Under the pieces are notes generated by a model. That model made no database searches. It had not been told where the DNA came from and worked only from the letters and a program-made list of their open reading frames with translations. Positions 31,090-40,746 of a stretch of DNA of 64,000 nucleotides are shown one piece after another. The DNA is from Pseudoips prasinana (Eukaryota > Arthropoda > Insecta > Lepidoptera > Nolidae), in NCBI GenBank assembly GCA_951640165.1, contig OX621252.1:27549934-27613933 (forward strand), given 5' to 3'. Both the position numbers and the translations under genes were made by a program. The first letter of the stretch is position 1. Each line of letters starts with the position of its first letter.

Positions 31090-31564
31090 AATTATACAAT
31101 TATGTTTTTAATTTTTCTTTTTATTTTAATTTGACTGCTGTTTTAATGTTATTTAAACCTCCACCTATTGGACTCTAAATTGATTATTAATTCTTGATTT
31201 TGAGCTAGCAGTAATAAAGAATAAACGATACAATTGTGATACCTAGGCATAAAAAGTGTCGAAATTTGTTGAAAGTTCATAATTTATCAATATTATGCTA
31301 GAATATCTACGCAACAAATACTACATAAAAAGTACAATACTAAATAATTCAATAAACTACAAAAGGAGAAACTTAATGATCATACAATTTATTTTTTAAA
31401 CGAGTCCTTGTTTCGCCATTTTTACAAAAAGGCGGCTTGCGAACCAAAAAGTTTTTAATTTTCCGTCGAGTCGACTCCCACTAATTAAAACTATACTTAA
31501 TGCAATTTTTAGCCTATGAAATGGTTTTAAATTTTCTTTCCTTACTTTAAAACAGTTATGAGAG
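31090..31564. other. No recognisable feature
   Basis: AT-rich, with a more complex stretch near 31400-31490 (TTGTTTCGCCATTTTTAC, TCCGTCGAGTCGACTCCC) that is not repeated in the window. Confidence 0.45.
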
Positions 31565-31870
31565 TATGAAATTTTAGTTTATAGCATTATTCGTAATGTT
31601 AACCATAAATCTAATCTCAAAAATAGGAAATCATAAATTCCATCGTCCGGCGGGTCCCGAACAAACACCCTCTACCATACCGGGGTGAGCGCTCTCCGTT
31701 AAGCTATGAACGACACACACTTTGGCAGATCAAATTTAGGATTCCCCTTACAGGGGATAAAGATGTTATCCATCGGCTTTGTTTTATAGAAACATGGCCG
31801 GCTGATTTGTGCACCGCTGCATGTGAATGATCATATCTCATTGAAAACACATTCCGAAGTATTTTGATGA
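31565..31870 (-). mobile_element. SINE-like element, family E
   Basis: Inverted relative of 13230-13570: CCATCGTCCGGCGGGTCCCG, TCTCCGTTAAGCTATGAACG and CAGATCAAATTTAGGAT. Box B has a substitution. Confidence 0.7.
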
Positions 31871-31874
31871 TGAT

Positions 31875-31955
31875 TTATTTTTTAGAAGATATCGCCCGCA
31901 TTAGGGAAATTAATCACTGTGTCGCTGGGTACTTTACAAACATATAAGTCAAAGT
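31875..31955 (-). mobile_element. SINE family B tail
   Basis: GAAGATATCGCCCGCATTAG and CTGTGTCGCTGGGTACTTTA are the antisense family B 3' end. Confidence 0.75.
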
Positions 31956-32559
31956 AAATTATTAAGTTAATATGTTACGGTGTTTTATATATGTACTAGC
32001 TTAAATATTTCGTTTGGTAATTTATCGCACATTCTAGATAATGATTACGATCGAAATACGTAATCAGATTTTTTTCATGGAATTCTTCCCAGTCTCTTAC
32101 GCTCAGTGCATCTCTTATAAACCAGTATCAACAATGTAAAACTAACAATTTGTATGGTTTATGTTACGGAAAAATAAAATATAACTACTAAACAGCGAAT
32201 AATATTAATATTCGCATACTTCCTATAGTTAGTTCCTGCCTGCCTTTTTAGTGCCCAGGGTGGGTACAAATAGTAAGTCGGACCAAAATTCATTCTGGCA
32301 TTTTACAATAACAAATAATATCAGTATCAGCCCGGAGAATGGAAGTTAGCAGTCTCTCGGAGATCACGTAAAGCGGACGGTTCTGTAACTGACATCTTGC
32401 CGGTCATCTCCCAGCTAATCGGCCAGCCGTCCCATTGGTTCATCACAGCACTCAGCACATGTGTCGTGCATACACAGGCACACTATCATACACCCTGCGT
32501 AACGGGCCAAACTCAATTGAAACTGAGCGTCATGGCCGAAATCGAGGAAGAGGATATCA
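31956..32559. other. No recognisable feature
   Basis: A 67-codon frame at 32397-32600 runs into a Helitron and is not a gene. Nothing else seen. Confidence 0.5.
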
Positions 32560-33232
32560 TCTATACATATAATAAAATCGTAGGAAAGTCAAAACTGTAG
32601 GTACATTAAATATTTTTTAAAAAAGATACTTGGGGCGTGATCTACAATCGCCATTGAGTATGTTTCGCTGGAGCGTCTCAACTGGGCTGTGTGGGAACCG
32701 GTAGTAGAGACACCCGCTGAGTTTGTTTCGCTGGGTCTTCTCAGTTGGGGCGTATTGGATCCGGTGGGAGCATTAAAGCGCGACCGTCGTTATAAACACA
32801 ATGTCCGCCATAATAATAACATTTACTTCGTACCTTAATATAGAAAGAACCATTCAGACAATATGTAGTAAAAATATAGCTAAAATTTAGATAATCAAAC
32901 CTACACATGATCCTCGACAATAACTTAATTTAAGTTAGTAAATATCCTTACTGTTATAAAATAAATCTTATTGTAAATTATTTCCTACAATCCGTGTACC
33001 TAAATAAAAAAAAAATAATAATAATATTTTTTATATTCACTTAAGGTTTACAGTTTCTCTTATGTATATATAAACATGAATCTAAGAAATGAAGTTTTAC
33101 ATACTTAATAAGAGGTTGTCGTTGACGGCTGTACTAGTGTAAACTGTGTTACATTATCACGCTATCACCTACGGGGGAGGAGCTGTGATAATTTATAAAG
33201 TTTTACGCGGTTAAACCGCGGGGCACAGCTAT
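32560..33232 (+). mobile_element. Helitron-like family 1, interrupted
   Basis: Start TCATCTATACATATAATAAA, left part to 32650, right part from 33151 (TCACGCTATCACCTACGGGG) to the hairpin end ACCGCGGGGCACAGCTAT, with CTAG mutated to CTAT. The middle is replaced by 500 bp of LINE family F. Confidence 0.82.
32651..33150 (+). mobile_element. LINE family F 3' portion inside a Helitron
   Basis: Begins with two diverged copies of a segment, TTTCGCTGGAGCGTCTCAAC and TTTCGCTGGGTCTTCTCAG, then CATTAAAGCGCGACCGTCGT and CCATTCAGACAATATGTAGT, the complement of 11370-11522. An AAATAAAAAAAAAA stretch lies near 33002. Confidence 0.7.
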
Positions 33233-33246
33233 CACTATATATAATA

Positions 33247-33569
33247 CTAGCTGTGCCTCGCGGTTTTACCCGCGTTAAACTAAAATAAAATTATCACAGC
33301 TACTCCCCCGTAGGTGATAGTGTGATAAGATGTAGCCGATATGTTGATCCGATCTCTTAGTAATGTTCATGCAAAATTTGAAGTAAATCCATGCAGTACT
33401 TTTTGAGTTTAGCCCGGACATACATACAGACAAACATATAAACAGATAAAAATTCTAAAAACTATATTTTTTGCTTCGATATCGATTGTAGATCACGCCC
33501 CAAGTATCCCTTTTAAAAAAATATTCAATGTACAGTTTGGCTTTCCTACGATTTTATTATATGTATAGA
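33247..33569 (-). mobile_element. Helitron-like family 1, complete
   Basis: Antisense 3' end CTAGCTGTGCCTCGCGG with the GCGG...CCGC hairpin; right edge ATTATATGTATAGA, the complement of the TC start. Target A/T flanks are preserved. Confidence 0.9.
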
Positions 33570-33994
33570 TTTAATTGCTAATAAAATATTCCAGAAGCAA
33601 GGAAGAGGACCTCGTTGAATATTTTCTGACTAGCTTGGAGATGTTCTCTAGAAAGGCCTTTTCAGAAGTACCCTAAACAGCCGAGCATATTGTATGAAGA
33701 ATATAATGTGAGTAAACGATGCAAAGGAGGTGAGCAAGGATCGTGACAAATGTAAATACGTTGATCCTGCCTGAGTCGGCAGAGTCCACGTATTTGGGTA
33801 ACAAGCGTAAGTCTTTGTTTGTATTTTTTTTAATAGTTTTTGCTTGTTCACTATTGGGAAATCAGCGGTACAGTTGTACCATTACAGGAAGACGTCTTTT
33901 CCTCGCTTGTAAGGATAATGCATGCTTCCAAATGAAGATCTATGTAAAGTAAGTTAAGTGAAGAATAATCAGTGCTTTTGGGAATAAACCGTTT
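33570..33994. other. No recognisable feature
   Basis: Short overlapping open frames of under 70 codons; no family motif. Confidence 0.5.
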
Positions 33995-34065
33995 TCTTTG
34001 ATGACGAGATTGGATTCGAACTCCTTAGATCGCACGTGTATTCCACACGTTGAAGCGTATGAGGT
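33995..34065 (-). repeat. tRNA-like SINE fragment
   Basis: On the minus strand GGAGTTCGAATCC fits box B, with TACGCTTCAACGTGTGG upstream as a weak box A. Confidence 0.45.
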
Positions 34066-34129
34066 GTGGTTTGTAAAATTAAATAAAACAAATCACTACA
34101 CTCAATAAACTTACAAATTTATTTAAAAC

Positions 34130-34445
34130 AATTAAATGGTCATGGGTACTAAAGCCCGTCAATTAATTATGCCCTATGGAGGTAGGCGCGCCAAGTACTC
34201 TCCTGGCTTCGATGATGACGGTGATCACGTGGAGATCCAGGAGGTTGCTAGGCCGGAGGATGACCCACTGGGATAAGGCTGGTCTGTAGTGTGGCGGTGT
34301 CGGTGACCACCAACCAGGTACCGGTAGGTGCGATGTTGCTGTACGGTTATAGACCGTACTTTGGACCCTCATCTATCGAACTGAACCCCCACCGATAGCT
34401 TAGCGACCGCCCGGCGGCGGCTCACGGCTGCCGAACCGGTTTAAG
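34130..34445. other. Unidentified GC-rich block
   Basis: A sharp GC rise with CGACCGCCCGGCGGCGGCTC near 34405, bordered on the left by sequence that in antisense reads as an AATAAA-like 3' end (near 34115). No family was recognised. It may be a retroelement UTR on the minus strand. Confidence 0.4.
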
Positions 34446-34599
34446 CGGCGGAGAATTAATGATAAAATGAACTAAGGAGCGTTGAATATATATGCAACGT
34501 TACAACGTTTTATGATATAATTACCGTGATTCAATTGTTATATACATATAAAGATGTTATAAATCATAACATATAAATTAAAAATGCTTATACACTATA

Positions 34600-34820
34600 C
34601 AAATAACGACGTCCACGGCTGGACTAAGGGCTCCCCAAAAATTTCCACAATTAAGTCCATCATTTGGAGGTATATGCCATAATCGCCACGCTATAGGTCA
34701 TAGTACACAGAGAACCGCTGCTGCCCGTTCTCTGGGAGATATTCCCTCGGGACTCTATGCTTCCCCCCCCCCCCCCCCCGTATGGGACGAGATGTGATGA
34801 CGATGCCGTCAGCCTCACAG
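34600..34820 (-). mobile_element. RTE-derived short element with C17 run
   Basis: Antisense tail CGACGTCCACGGCTGGACTA, then CATAATCGCCACGC, CGCTGCTGCCCGTTCTCTGG and ATTCCCTCGGGAC. A run of 17 C at 34763-34779 replaces the usual CCCCCCACGGG. Confidence 0.8.
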
Positions 34821-35035
34821 CAAGTATTATGAGTATTTCAATTTCTCATATTTATTCGTACAAATGTTGTTATAATAAATAAAATATGTAATACCTATTT
34901 AAAGCCTACTTAACAATGTTTTGTATGGAGGAAATCTCATGCTATGTTTTTCTTTCCAAAGATATTACGACTATCAAATATCACACAAATCAACTTCTTA
35001 ATAAATAAATCCAAATAAATAATAATAATAAAATC

Positions 35036-35375
35036 CCTTATTTACACACGGCCATCTGATCTCAAACTAAGCAAAGTTTATAATACTATGGATACTATAC
35101 AACTGATGTATTACATATACCTACTACACTTATTTTGAAAATATATACTTATATAATTTCTTTTTAAAGACAACGCCCGCAATAGGGAATCTTATCCCTG
35201 TGTCGCGAAGTACTTTACAAACATATAATAGACGGACACAAAAACTACATCTAGAACTCTAGACTCAGAACAAACAGACATGTTCATGCAAAAAAATATC
35301 TGTCCTGGGTGGGAATCGAACCCACGACCTGCGGCATGAAAGACGAGTATCTTACCAACCACGCCCAGCCCGTCA
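35036..35375 (-). mobile_element. Mosaic SINE: family C with family B insert
   Basis: From left: family C tail (CACACGGCCATCTGATCTCA), then family B tail (GACAACGCCCGCAATAGGGA, CCTGTGTCGCGAAGTAC), then family C head with antisense box B GGGAATCGAACCCACG near 35314. Confidence 0.8.
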
Positions 35376-35852
35376 AAATAGCACAAATATAATATTTTAT
35401 ATCCATACAAAGAACTGATTTAATGTTGAGTTGAAAGAAAATGTTCTTTATTTTCGTCAATCGGTTCACGCACTCTATAGAAATAGAGACGTACAAAGAA
35501 AATTGGTAGGCACAAGAATATCTTCGTTTTGGAAGGCAATTAAAAATAATAATCTGTCACCATTAATCTAGTTCTGTATTCTCGTAGTTATAAACTTAAA
35601 ACTGTAAACTTGGCAAAAGTGATGAAATTGGAAAATCTACAAGTTTAATTCTACCATTGTTAAAATTTTGTGAAAATCATTTCAGATCTCTGACAGAATG
35701 CTTAGATTAAGATATGACAAAATGTGATAGATGTTAAAACTGATGGAACATTGAATAACTTGGAAAATATATAATATAGTTCCAGATTTTAATATGATTT
35801 GAATACTGCAAAATTATGCATTACAAAGCAAAACTTTAGAAAAAATATATCA
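35376..35852. other. No recognisable feature
   Basis: AT-rich; nothing recognised. Confidence 0.5.
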
Positions 35853-36035
35853 TCACACTAAAATATTATAACGGCGAAAGTCTGTGAGTGTGTGACTGTG
35901 TATGTTTGTTACTTCTTCGCATCAAAACGACTTGAGCGATTTTAATAAAATTTTGTATAGAGTTAGCTGAGACCCCGGTTTAACATATAGGCCATCATAG
36001 AGTTTAATGCGGGTAAAATTGCGGAGCTCAGCTAG
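35853..36035 (+). mobile_element. Helitron-like family 2, complete
   Basis: Starts TCACACTAAAATATTATAAC, ends with a weakened hairpin (ATGCGGGTAAAATTGCGG) and CAGCTAG followed by T. Confidence 0.85.
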
Positions 36036-36423
36036 TTAGGGCATTTTACGTTGACTAGAATTCGTTAGAAATTATTTAAACAATATCAATTTATCATTCT
36101 ATAAACTAGATAATTGGTTGCGTGCAAAAGATCGTTTTGAGCAATAAGGCCACATATTTCATTACTAACAAAAAATTCAGATACTCTTACTACAAAGAGG
36201 TAATACAATAAGACAAATTGTGGACAGTACCTTATTTATATTTTTAATCAAAATTGTCTAACACTAAAAAAAAAGCATTTAAAAGAAACCAAATATTGTT
36301 TACAAAAAGTTGAAAGGGATCACGACTCAAGTATAAAGTTGCAATATTAGTTTTTTTTTGCATTATTACCCTTCAACAAGTGAAGTGCGTATACATGGTA
36401 GACGATATTGTTATACTATTATA
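36036..36423. other. No recognisable feature
   Basis: AT-rich; nothing recognised. Confidence 0.5.
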
Positions 36424-36604
36424 TCACACTAATATTATAAAGGCGAACGTTTATAAGTGTATGAGTGTGTATGTTTGTAACTTCTTCACGTCTTAACTGC
36501 TGGAGCGATTTTAATAAAATTTGGTATGGATATAGCTGATACCCTGGATTAACACATAGGCTATAATACAGTTCCTTGTGGGTAAAACCGCGGAGCACAG
36601 CTAG
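36424..36604 (+). mobile_element. Helitron-like family 2, complete
   Basis: TCACACTAATATTATAAAGG start preceded by A, end GTAAAACCGCGGAGCACAGC plus TAG and T. The hairpin stem is weak (GTGGGTAAAACCGC). Confidence 0.88.
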
Positions 36605-36755
36605 TCTGAAATAAGTGTCAGTCAGTCCATAGATGGGTGGCAAAATGGTTTAATTTCTGAGCGTCTCCGTGCTTCGGAGGGCACGTTAAGCTTCCGGTTT
36701 TAGTCGTCAGAGAACAGTCGTTAAGCCATGCCAGAGGCCTACTGGGTGTCACGTA
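36605..36755 (+). repeat. Dispersed repeat, family G
   Basis: GTCCATAGATGGGTGGCAAA, TCTGAGCGTCTCCGTGCTTC and GTCGTTAAGCCATGCCAGAG; very close to 41740-41880. Confidence 0.85.
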
Positions 36756-37081
36756 ACATATTGTTTGAATTTATTTTATACTCATATAAATCAAATGCAC
36801 CAATATTTTTATACAGTACAACCTTCAAATTATGCGCTACCAATAGAATACTAAGTTGAAAAACCAGCTCCCAGGAAAACAGAACTAAAATATATCGAAG
36901 CTGCAATACTGTAATGTTCGTGCAAAAATAAACATTGCAGTTCGCAACCAACAAATCAGAAAATTTCTTCCGCTACTTTTGTAAGGAACAAAGCACCTAT
37001 AGCGATTTCGATAAATATTCTACGGTAGGACACAAACTGTAAGAATTGGCGATTAAAATAAATTCTTTTCATAATATGCGG
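36756..37081. other. No recognisable feature
   Basis: A 71-codon minus-strand frame at 36739-36954 has no family motif. Confidence 0.5.
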
Positions 37082-37345
37082 CAAAAAGCGTGGTTGGTAA
37101 ATGCTTCTCTTTCACGCTGCAGGTCGTGGGTTCGATTTCCAACCAGGATAAAAAATTGGGTCTTTGCATGAAGGTGTTTGTTTGTTTTGAGTCTGGGTGT
37201 CACTATCTTTAAATGCAATTATGTATATACAAAAGAAAAAGTAGTATATGTAACATATCAGTTATCTGGTTTCCATAGTACAAGCTCTGCTTAGTTTAGG
37301 ATCAGATGGCATGAATGTGAATAATTTCATGTTATTATTTTAAAA
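37082..37345 (+). mobile_element. SINE family C
   Basis: GTGGTTGGTAAATGCTTCTC, box B-like GGGTTCGATTTCC, then GGTTTCCATAGTACAAGCTC and a diverged tail. Confidence 0.85.
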
Positions 37346-37349
37346 TTAG

Positions 37350-37440
37350 ATTGGCAGAAATATTCTTGAGTGGAGGAAGGTCATCATGGAGATACTTAGG
37401 GGAAACCTTATTCTACCAGAGGACGACTTTCGGAAGACAT
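37350..37440 (+). repeat. RTE C-terminal scrap
   Basis: TTGGCAGAAATATTCTTGAG and TACCAGAGGACGACTTTCGG are a degraded version of the RTE end seen at 3131-3330, with much of the middle missing. Confidence 0.5.
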
Positions 37441-37474
37441 GAAGAACCGTTGGAAAAATACCAACCATAGTATT

Positions 37475-38107
37475 GCCTATGCACACCACGTTTATTAAGC
37501 GCGCCGTCAACGCGTTTGTAGCGGTACAGACGCGATGCTAACGCGCGTGTGTATCGATACAAACGACAACAAACTGCTCCGTAGGATAAAAGCGCGCCGT
37601 CAACGCGATGCTAAAGCGCAGGCCACACCGTCAGCTAGCACTAGGCGGGTGGGCAAAGCGAACGAAGGAAACTACGCGAAATATTGGCGAGCTAAACTAT
37701 GGGGTTTACACCGAAAACTACGGACAGACGAGCGACAGGCGGAGCGCGCGGAGCTATTCGAAAGACGAGCGTCGACTAGTCTACTCGAAACGGGGAGGAC
37801 GGGCGAACGAACCGGGCGAGCTAGCTAGCGAAGCGCGGGCGCGCCAACGAGGTGAACGAGTAGCTTCGCTGGAATCGTTGGATATTTCGTTAGCTTAGCT
37901 CGTTAGGTTAGTCGGTAGTTCGCGGTGTGAACCGAACTATGTAAAGAGGTGAAACGATATTCGCCCGCCTAGGCCGCCCGCCCGCTAGCTGGCGGTGTGG
38001 CCTGCGCTTAACGTGATACAAACGCGCGGCACCGGCGCGTCTGTATCGATATACACGCGATGCTAACGCGCGTCGACGGCGCGCTTAAAAACGTGGTGTG
38101 CTTAGGC
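37475..38107. mobile_element. GC-rich MITE (outer element)
   Basis: Ends GCCTATGCACACCACGTTTA and TAAAAACGTGGTGTGCTTAGGC form roughly 33-bp inverted repeats with one substitution and one indel. Subterminal CGATGCTAACGCGCG motifs repeat on both sides. Flanks TAGTATT and TAGTGATT are similar but not identical. A second MITE sits inside; without it the element would be about 236 bp. Open frames across it are incidental. Confidence 0.85.
37615..38008. mobile_element. Inner MITE with TAA duplication
   Basis: Left AGCGCAGGCCACACCGTCAG and right CTGGCGGTGTGGCCTGCGCT pair over 25 bp with one mismatch. TAA lies at 37612-37614 and 38009-38011. The TWA-type duplication suggests PIF/Harbinger relatives. 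Confidence 0.88.
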
Positions 38108-38294
38108 TAGTGATTCTTGAAAATACTTAATCGCTATACGCCCGTCACATAAACCACATTTAAGTAATAGTTGCCATCCAGTTATGAAATGAGGTGCTCT
38201 GTATGCGAAACTTTGACGTCTTATATTGAACAATAATAATAAATAATGGCCACAAATGTGCTTAAGCTGGGATGGGAATTGCGTTCATATAATA

Positions 38295-39576
38295 GGTCTC
38301 TACCTATGAAATTGCCGTTTTGTATGAAAAAATTTAAACGAATTTTTTTCATGAATTTTTTTATTTGTATTAATCGAAGTAATCACCCATGCAATCAATG
38401 CATCTTTGCCATCGCAGTGGCAGTTTATTGATGCCCTTCTTAAAGAAATCAGCTGGACGGGAGGCAACAAATTCTTCAAAGGCATTTTGTACTGCCTCTC
38501 AGGTATTGAATTTTTTTCCCGCCAAGAAGTTATCCAAATTCTGGAAAAAGTAGTAGTCTGTAGGCGCAAGGTCTGGTGAGTAGGGCGGATGACGGAGAGC
38601 TTCCAACCCCAGTTCTTGCAACTTGGAGACCGTCTGCTGTGCAGTATGAGGTCGCGCGTTGTCGTGCAGGAGCAGCGGAGACGAGCGATTGACCAATGCT
38701 GGTTGGAGATGCGCCAGCTTCTCCATCATTGTGCTCAGTTCTTCACAGTACACATCTGCAGTAATGCTCACCCCGTTTGGTAAGAAGCTGTGATGAATCA
38801 CACCGGCGCTAGACCACCAAACAGTGACCATCACTTTTCTAGGGGTAAGTTTTCGTTTAGGGCATTGTTTAGGTGCTGAACCAGGATCCAACCAACTTGC
38901 TGAGCGCTTGCGGTTATCAAACAGAATCCATTTTTCATCGCAGGTAACAATGCGGTTCAAAATTCCTTCATTTGTGTGTCTGTTGAGCAGTGCAAGGCAC
39001 GTCTCGACGCGTACTTCGCGCTGGCGATCATTGAGTTCGTAGGGCACCCATTTGTCAAGCTTTTTTACCTTGCCAATTTGACGCAAATGGACCAATATTG
39101 TTTTGACGCTAACGTCGAAAGCTGCTGCTAATTCAGCCGTAGATTGTGTATCATCAGCTTCCACAACCGCCTTTAATTCGTCATTGTCGACCAAAGTCTT
39201 CGGACGACCGCGAGGTTCATTTTTCAGGTCGAAATTTCCAGAACGGAAGCGAGCAAACCAATAACAGGTGGTGCGTTGGTTTGTAGTGTTAGCTCCGTAA
39301 ACGTCGTTGATGTTGCGTGCCGCTTGTGCCGCGTTGCTGCCACGACGGTACTCATATTCCATAATTACTCGAATTTTTAACGTATCCATGATGACGAAAA
39401 AGATTGAAATGCGATGAAAATGTAACACTAATCAATAAAGAAATGACTACTTTTGGAAAAAAGAATCCATGTTTTTAAAATAAAATTAATTTGAAATTAG
39501 AATTCTTAGCCAAACAAAAATTATTTTGATTTGAAATGGCCAGTACTGCAGAACGGCAATTTCATAGGTAAAGACC
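38295..39576 (-). mobile_element. mariner transposon, 1282 bp
   Basis: Terminal inverted repeats of about 28 bp (GGTCTCTACCTATGAAATTG at the left; its near-complement at the right, ending GGTAAAGACC) are flanked by TA at 38293-38294 and 39577-39578. Length, TA target and the D,D34D transposase are those of the mariner family. The ends differ by one base over the first 10. Confidence 0.95.
38370..39389 (-). pseudogene. mariner transposase with a single internal TGA
   Basis: A 339-residue frame on the minus strand starts MDTLKIRV. It has helix-turn-helix regions (about 18-50 and 83-103), a GRPK linker (61-64), WVPYEL (114-119), TCDEKW (D151), LHDNARPH (D243) and YSPDLAPTD (270-278, D278). D243 and D278 are 34 residues apart, the mariner D,D34D signature. 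Codon 297 is TGA. Reading past it, 42 more residues in the same frame finish with DCMGDYFD and TAA, the expected family end. So all catalytic residues are intact and one nonsense change removes the last eighth. The protein would excise and reinsert the element at TA sites. An in-frame ATG 13 codons upstream exists, but family homology starts here. The C-terminus resembles cecropia-type mariners (inference). Confidence 0.95.
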
Positions 39577-39725
39577 TAATATTTAGTAAATTTTTGCTTT
39601 GAACGATTTACTTACGGGTATAAATAGTTGCTGGACCCGCGTGTAAGTTATTGTACATTCAAATTTATTATTTTGTTTGAATTTCTTAGGAGATTTTTTG
39701 ATACAAATGGAACAGCAATAATAAA

Positions 39726-39960
39726 TCCGGCCAAGTGCGAGTCGGACTCGCACACGAATTGTTCCGTACCATTATCTATACAAAAGAGCAAAAAATTCAC
39801 GTTTCTTCTTTCCCATAAATATTTATTTTTAAATATTTACATTATTTTGTTTTTTAGTCTAACTATCACGGTCCATGAGATACAGCCTGGTGACAGACGG
39901 ACAGACAGACAGCGAAGTCTTAGTAATATGGGTCCCGTTTTACCCTTTGGTCCTTATGTC
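39726..39960 (+). repeat. Dispersed arthropod repeat (GGCCAAGTGCGAGTCGG type)
   Basis: GGCCAAGTGCGAGTCGGACT, TTGTTCCGTACCATTATC, GAGATACAGCCTGGTGACAG and GGGTCCCGTTTTACCCTTTG are a familiar series in lepidopteran non-coding DNA. Classification uncertain; only one copy here. Confidence 0.6.
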
Positions 39961-40508
39961 CTTAAGGTGAGATGGGAATTGACTTCATATGTTAAGTACA
40001 GTTTTGCCAAAAATACTCAAAAAAATTAAATAGAACAATTATATTTTATTTGCTAATAACATGTGAGTAATTCCTAGTAAGTTATTTAACGCTCAAAATT
40101 AAAATTTCACTAAACAGCAGGTATTTAAGATTTGTAAACGTTTGAAAACTCTCACTTTAATTTTTTTTCGTTTTTAATTTTACCTACTATTAGTAACCAT
40201 TGGAATAAGTTCAGGACATAATGCGATAATCTCATCAATATCTTAAGCACTATTTTACTTTGAGTAGTTATTTTCCGTCTGATTCTACATACATATATAG
40301 GTACATATATTTATGATAAAAACTGCTTTTATTTTAATTAACTTTAGTAAGTTTAGCTAAACCTAATTCAGTACAAAATACAGATGTAAATATCTTTCTG
40401 TACCTAAAGTTAATTATTATGTATAACTATAATGCTGTAAACTGTACTGTAATTTTTCTATTATTTATTTGTTTTGCCTACGGGAATAATGCAATACAAA
40501 AAAAAATG
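39961..40508. other. No recognisable feature
   Basis: AT-rich; nothing recognised apart from a short frame discussed among the rejected items. Confidence 0.5.
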
Positions 40509-40602
40509 TTAAAACGCCATCTCTTAGAATTCTCCGATCTAAGTATTGGCATTCCAGTCGTTGTTAGCCGAGTAGGTTTCGGTAAGATGGCGTTAAAAGC
40601 GT
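40509..40602. repeat. Small inverted-repeat element
   Basis: GTTAAAACGCCATCTCTT and AAGATGGCGTTAAAAGCG are near-complements about 65 bp apart, suggesting a very small MITE. Confidence 0.55.
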
Positions 40603-40630
40603 CTTAAATGTTTTAAGAAATATCGAATGG

Positions 40631-40746
40631 ATTGTATAAATTCGAGTCTCAGAACCACGGTGCGGTGGCGGAGCGGTTAACGCACATGGGGCTGGATACC
40701 CCGTGGTCATGGTTTCGGTTCCCACCCGCACTTAAATTTATACAAT
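40631..40746. repeat. tRNA-like sequence between 12-bp inverted repeats
   Basis: The 72-nt core 40660-40731 has complementary ends (GTGCGG and CCGCAC), a box A-like TGGCGGAGCGG, a GGGG-CTGGATA-CCCC stem-loop and a box B-like CGGTTCCCACCC. The loop would give anticodon GGA (serine), but no long variable arm is present. ATTGTATAAATT (40631-40642) and its exact complement (40735-40746) bracket it. A pseudo-tRNA or SINE head is more likely than a working tRNA gene. Confidence 0.6.

Noticed and set aside
37535..37898. Two overlapping frames of 96-97 codons, basic and polar
   Set aside because: They lie within GC-rich MITEs, where stop codons are rare, and are not conserved between the repeated blocks.
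40419..40607. 62-codon frame with a signal-peptide-like start (hydrophobic after MYNYNAVNC)
   Set aside because: The second half lies in a small inverted-repeat element and the rest is AT-rich, where hydrophobic frames arise by chance.
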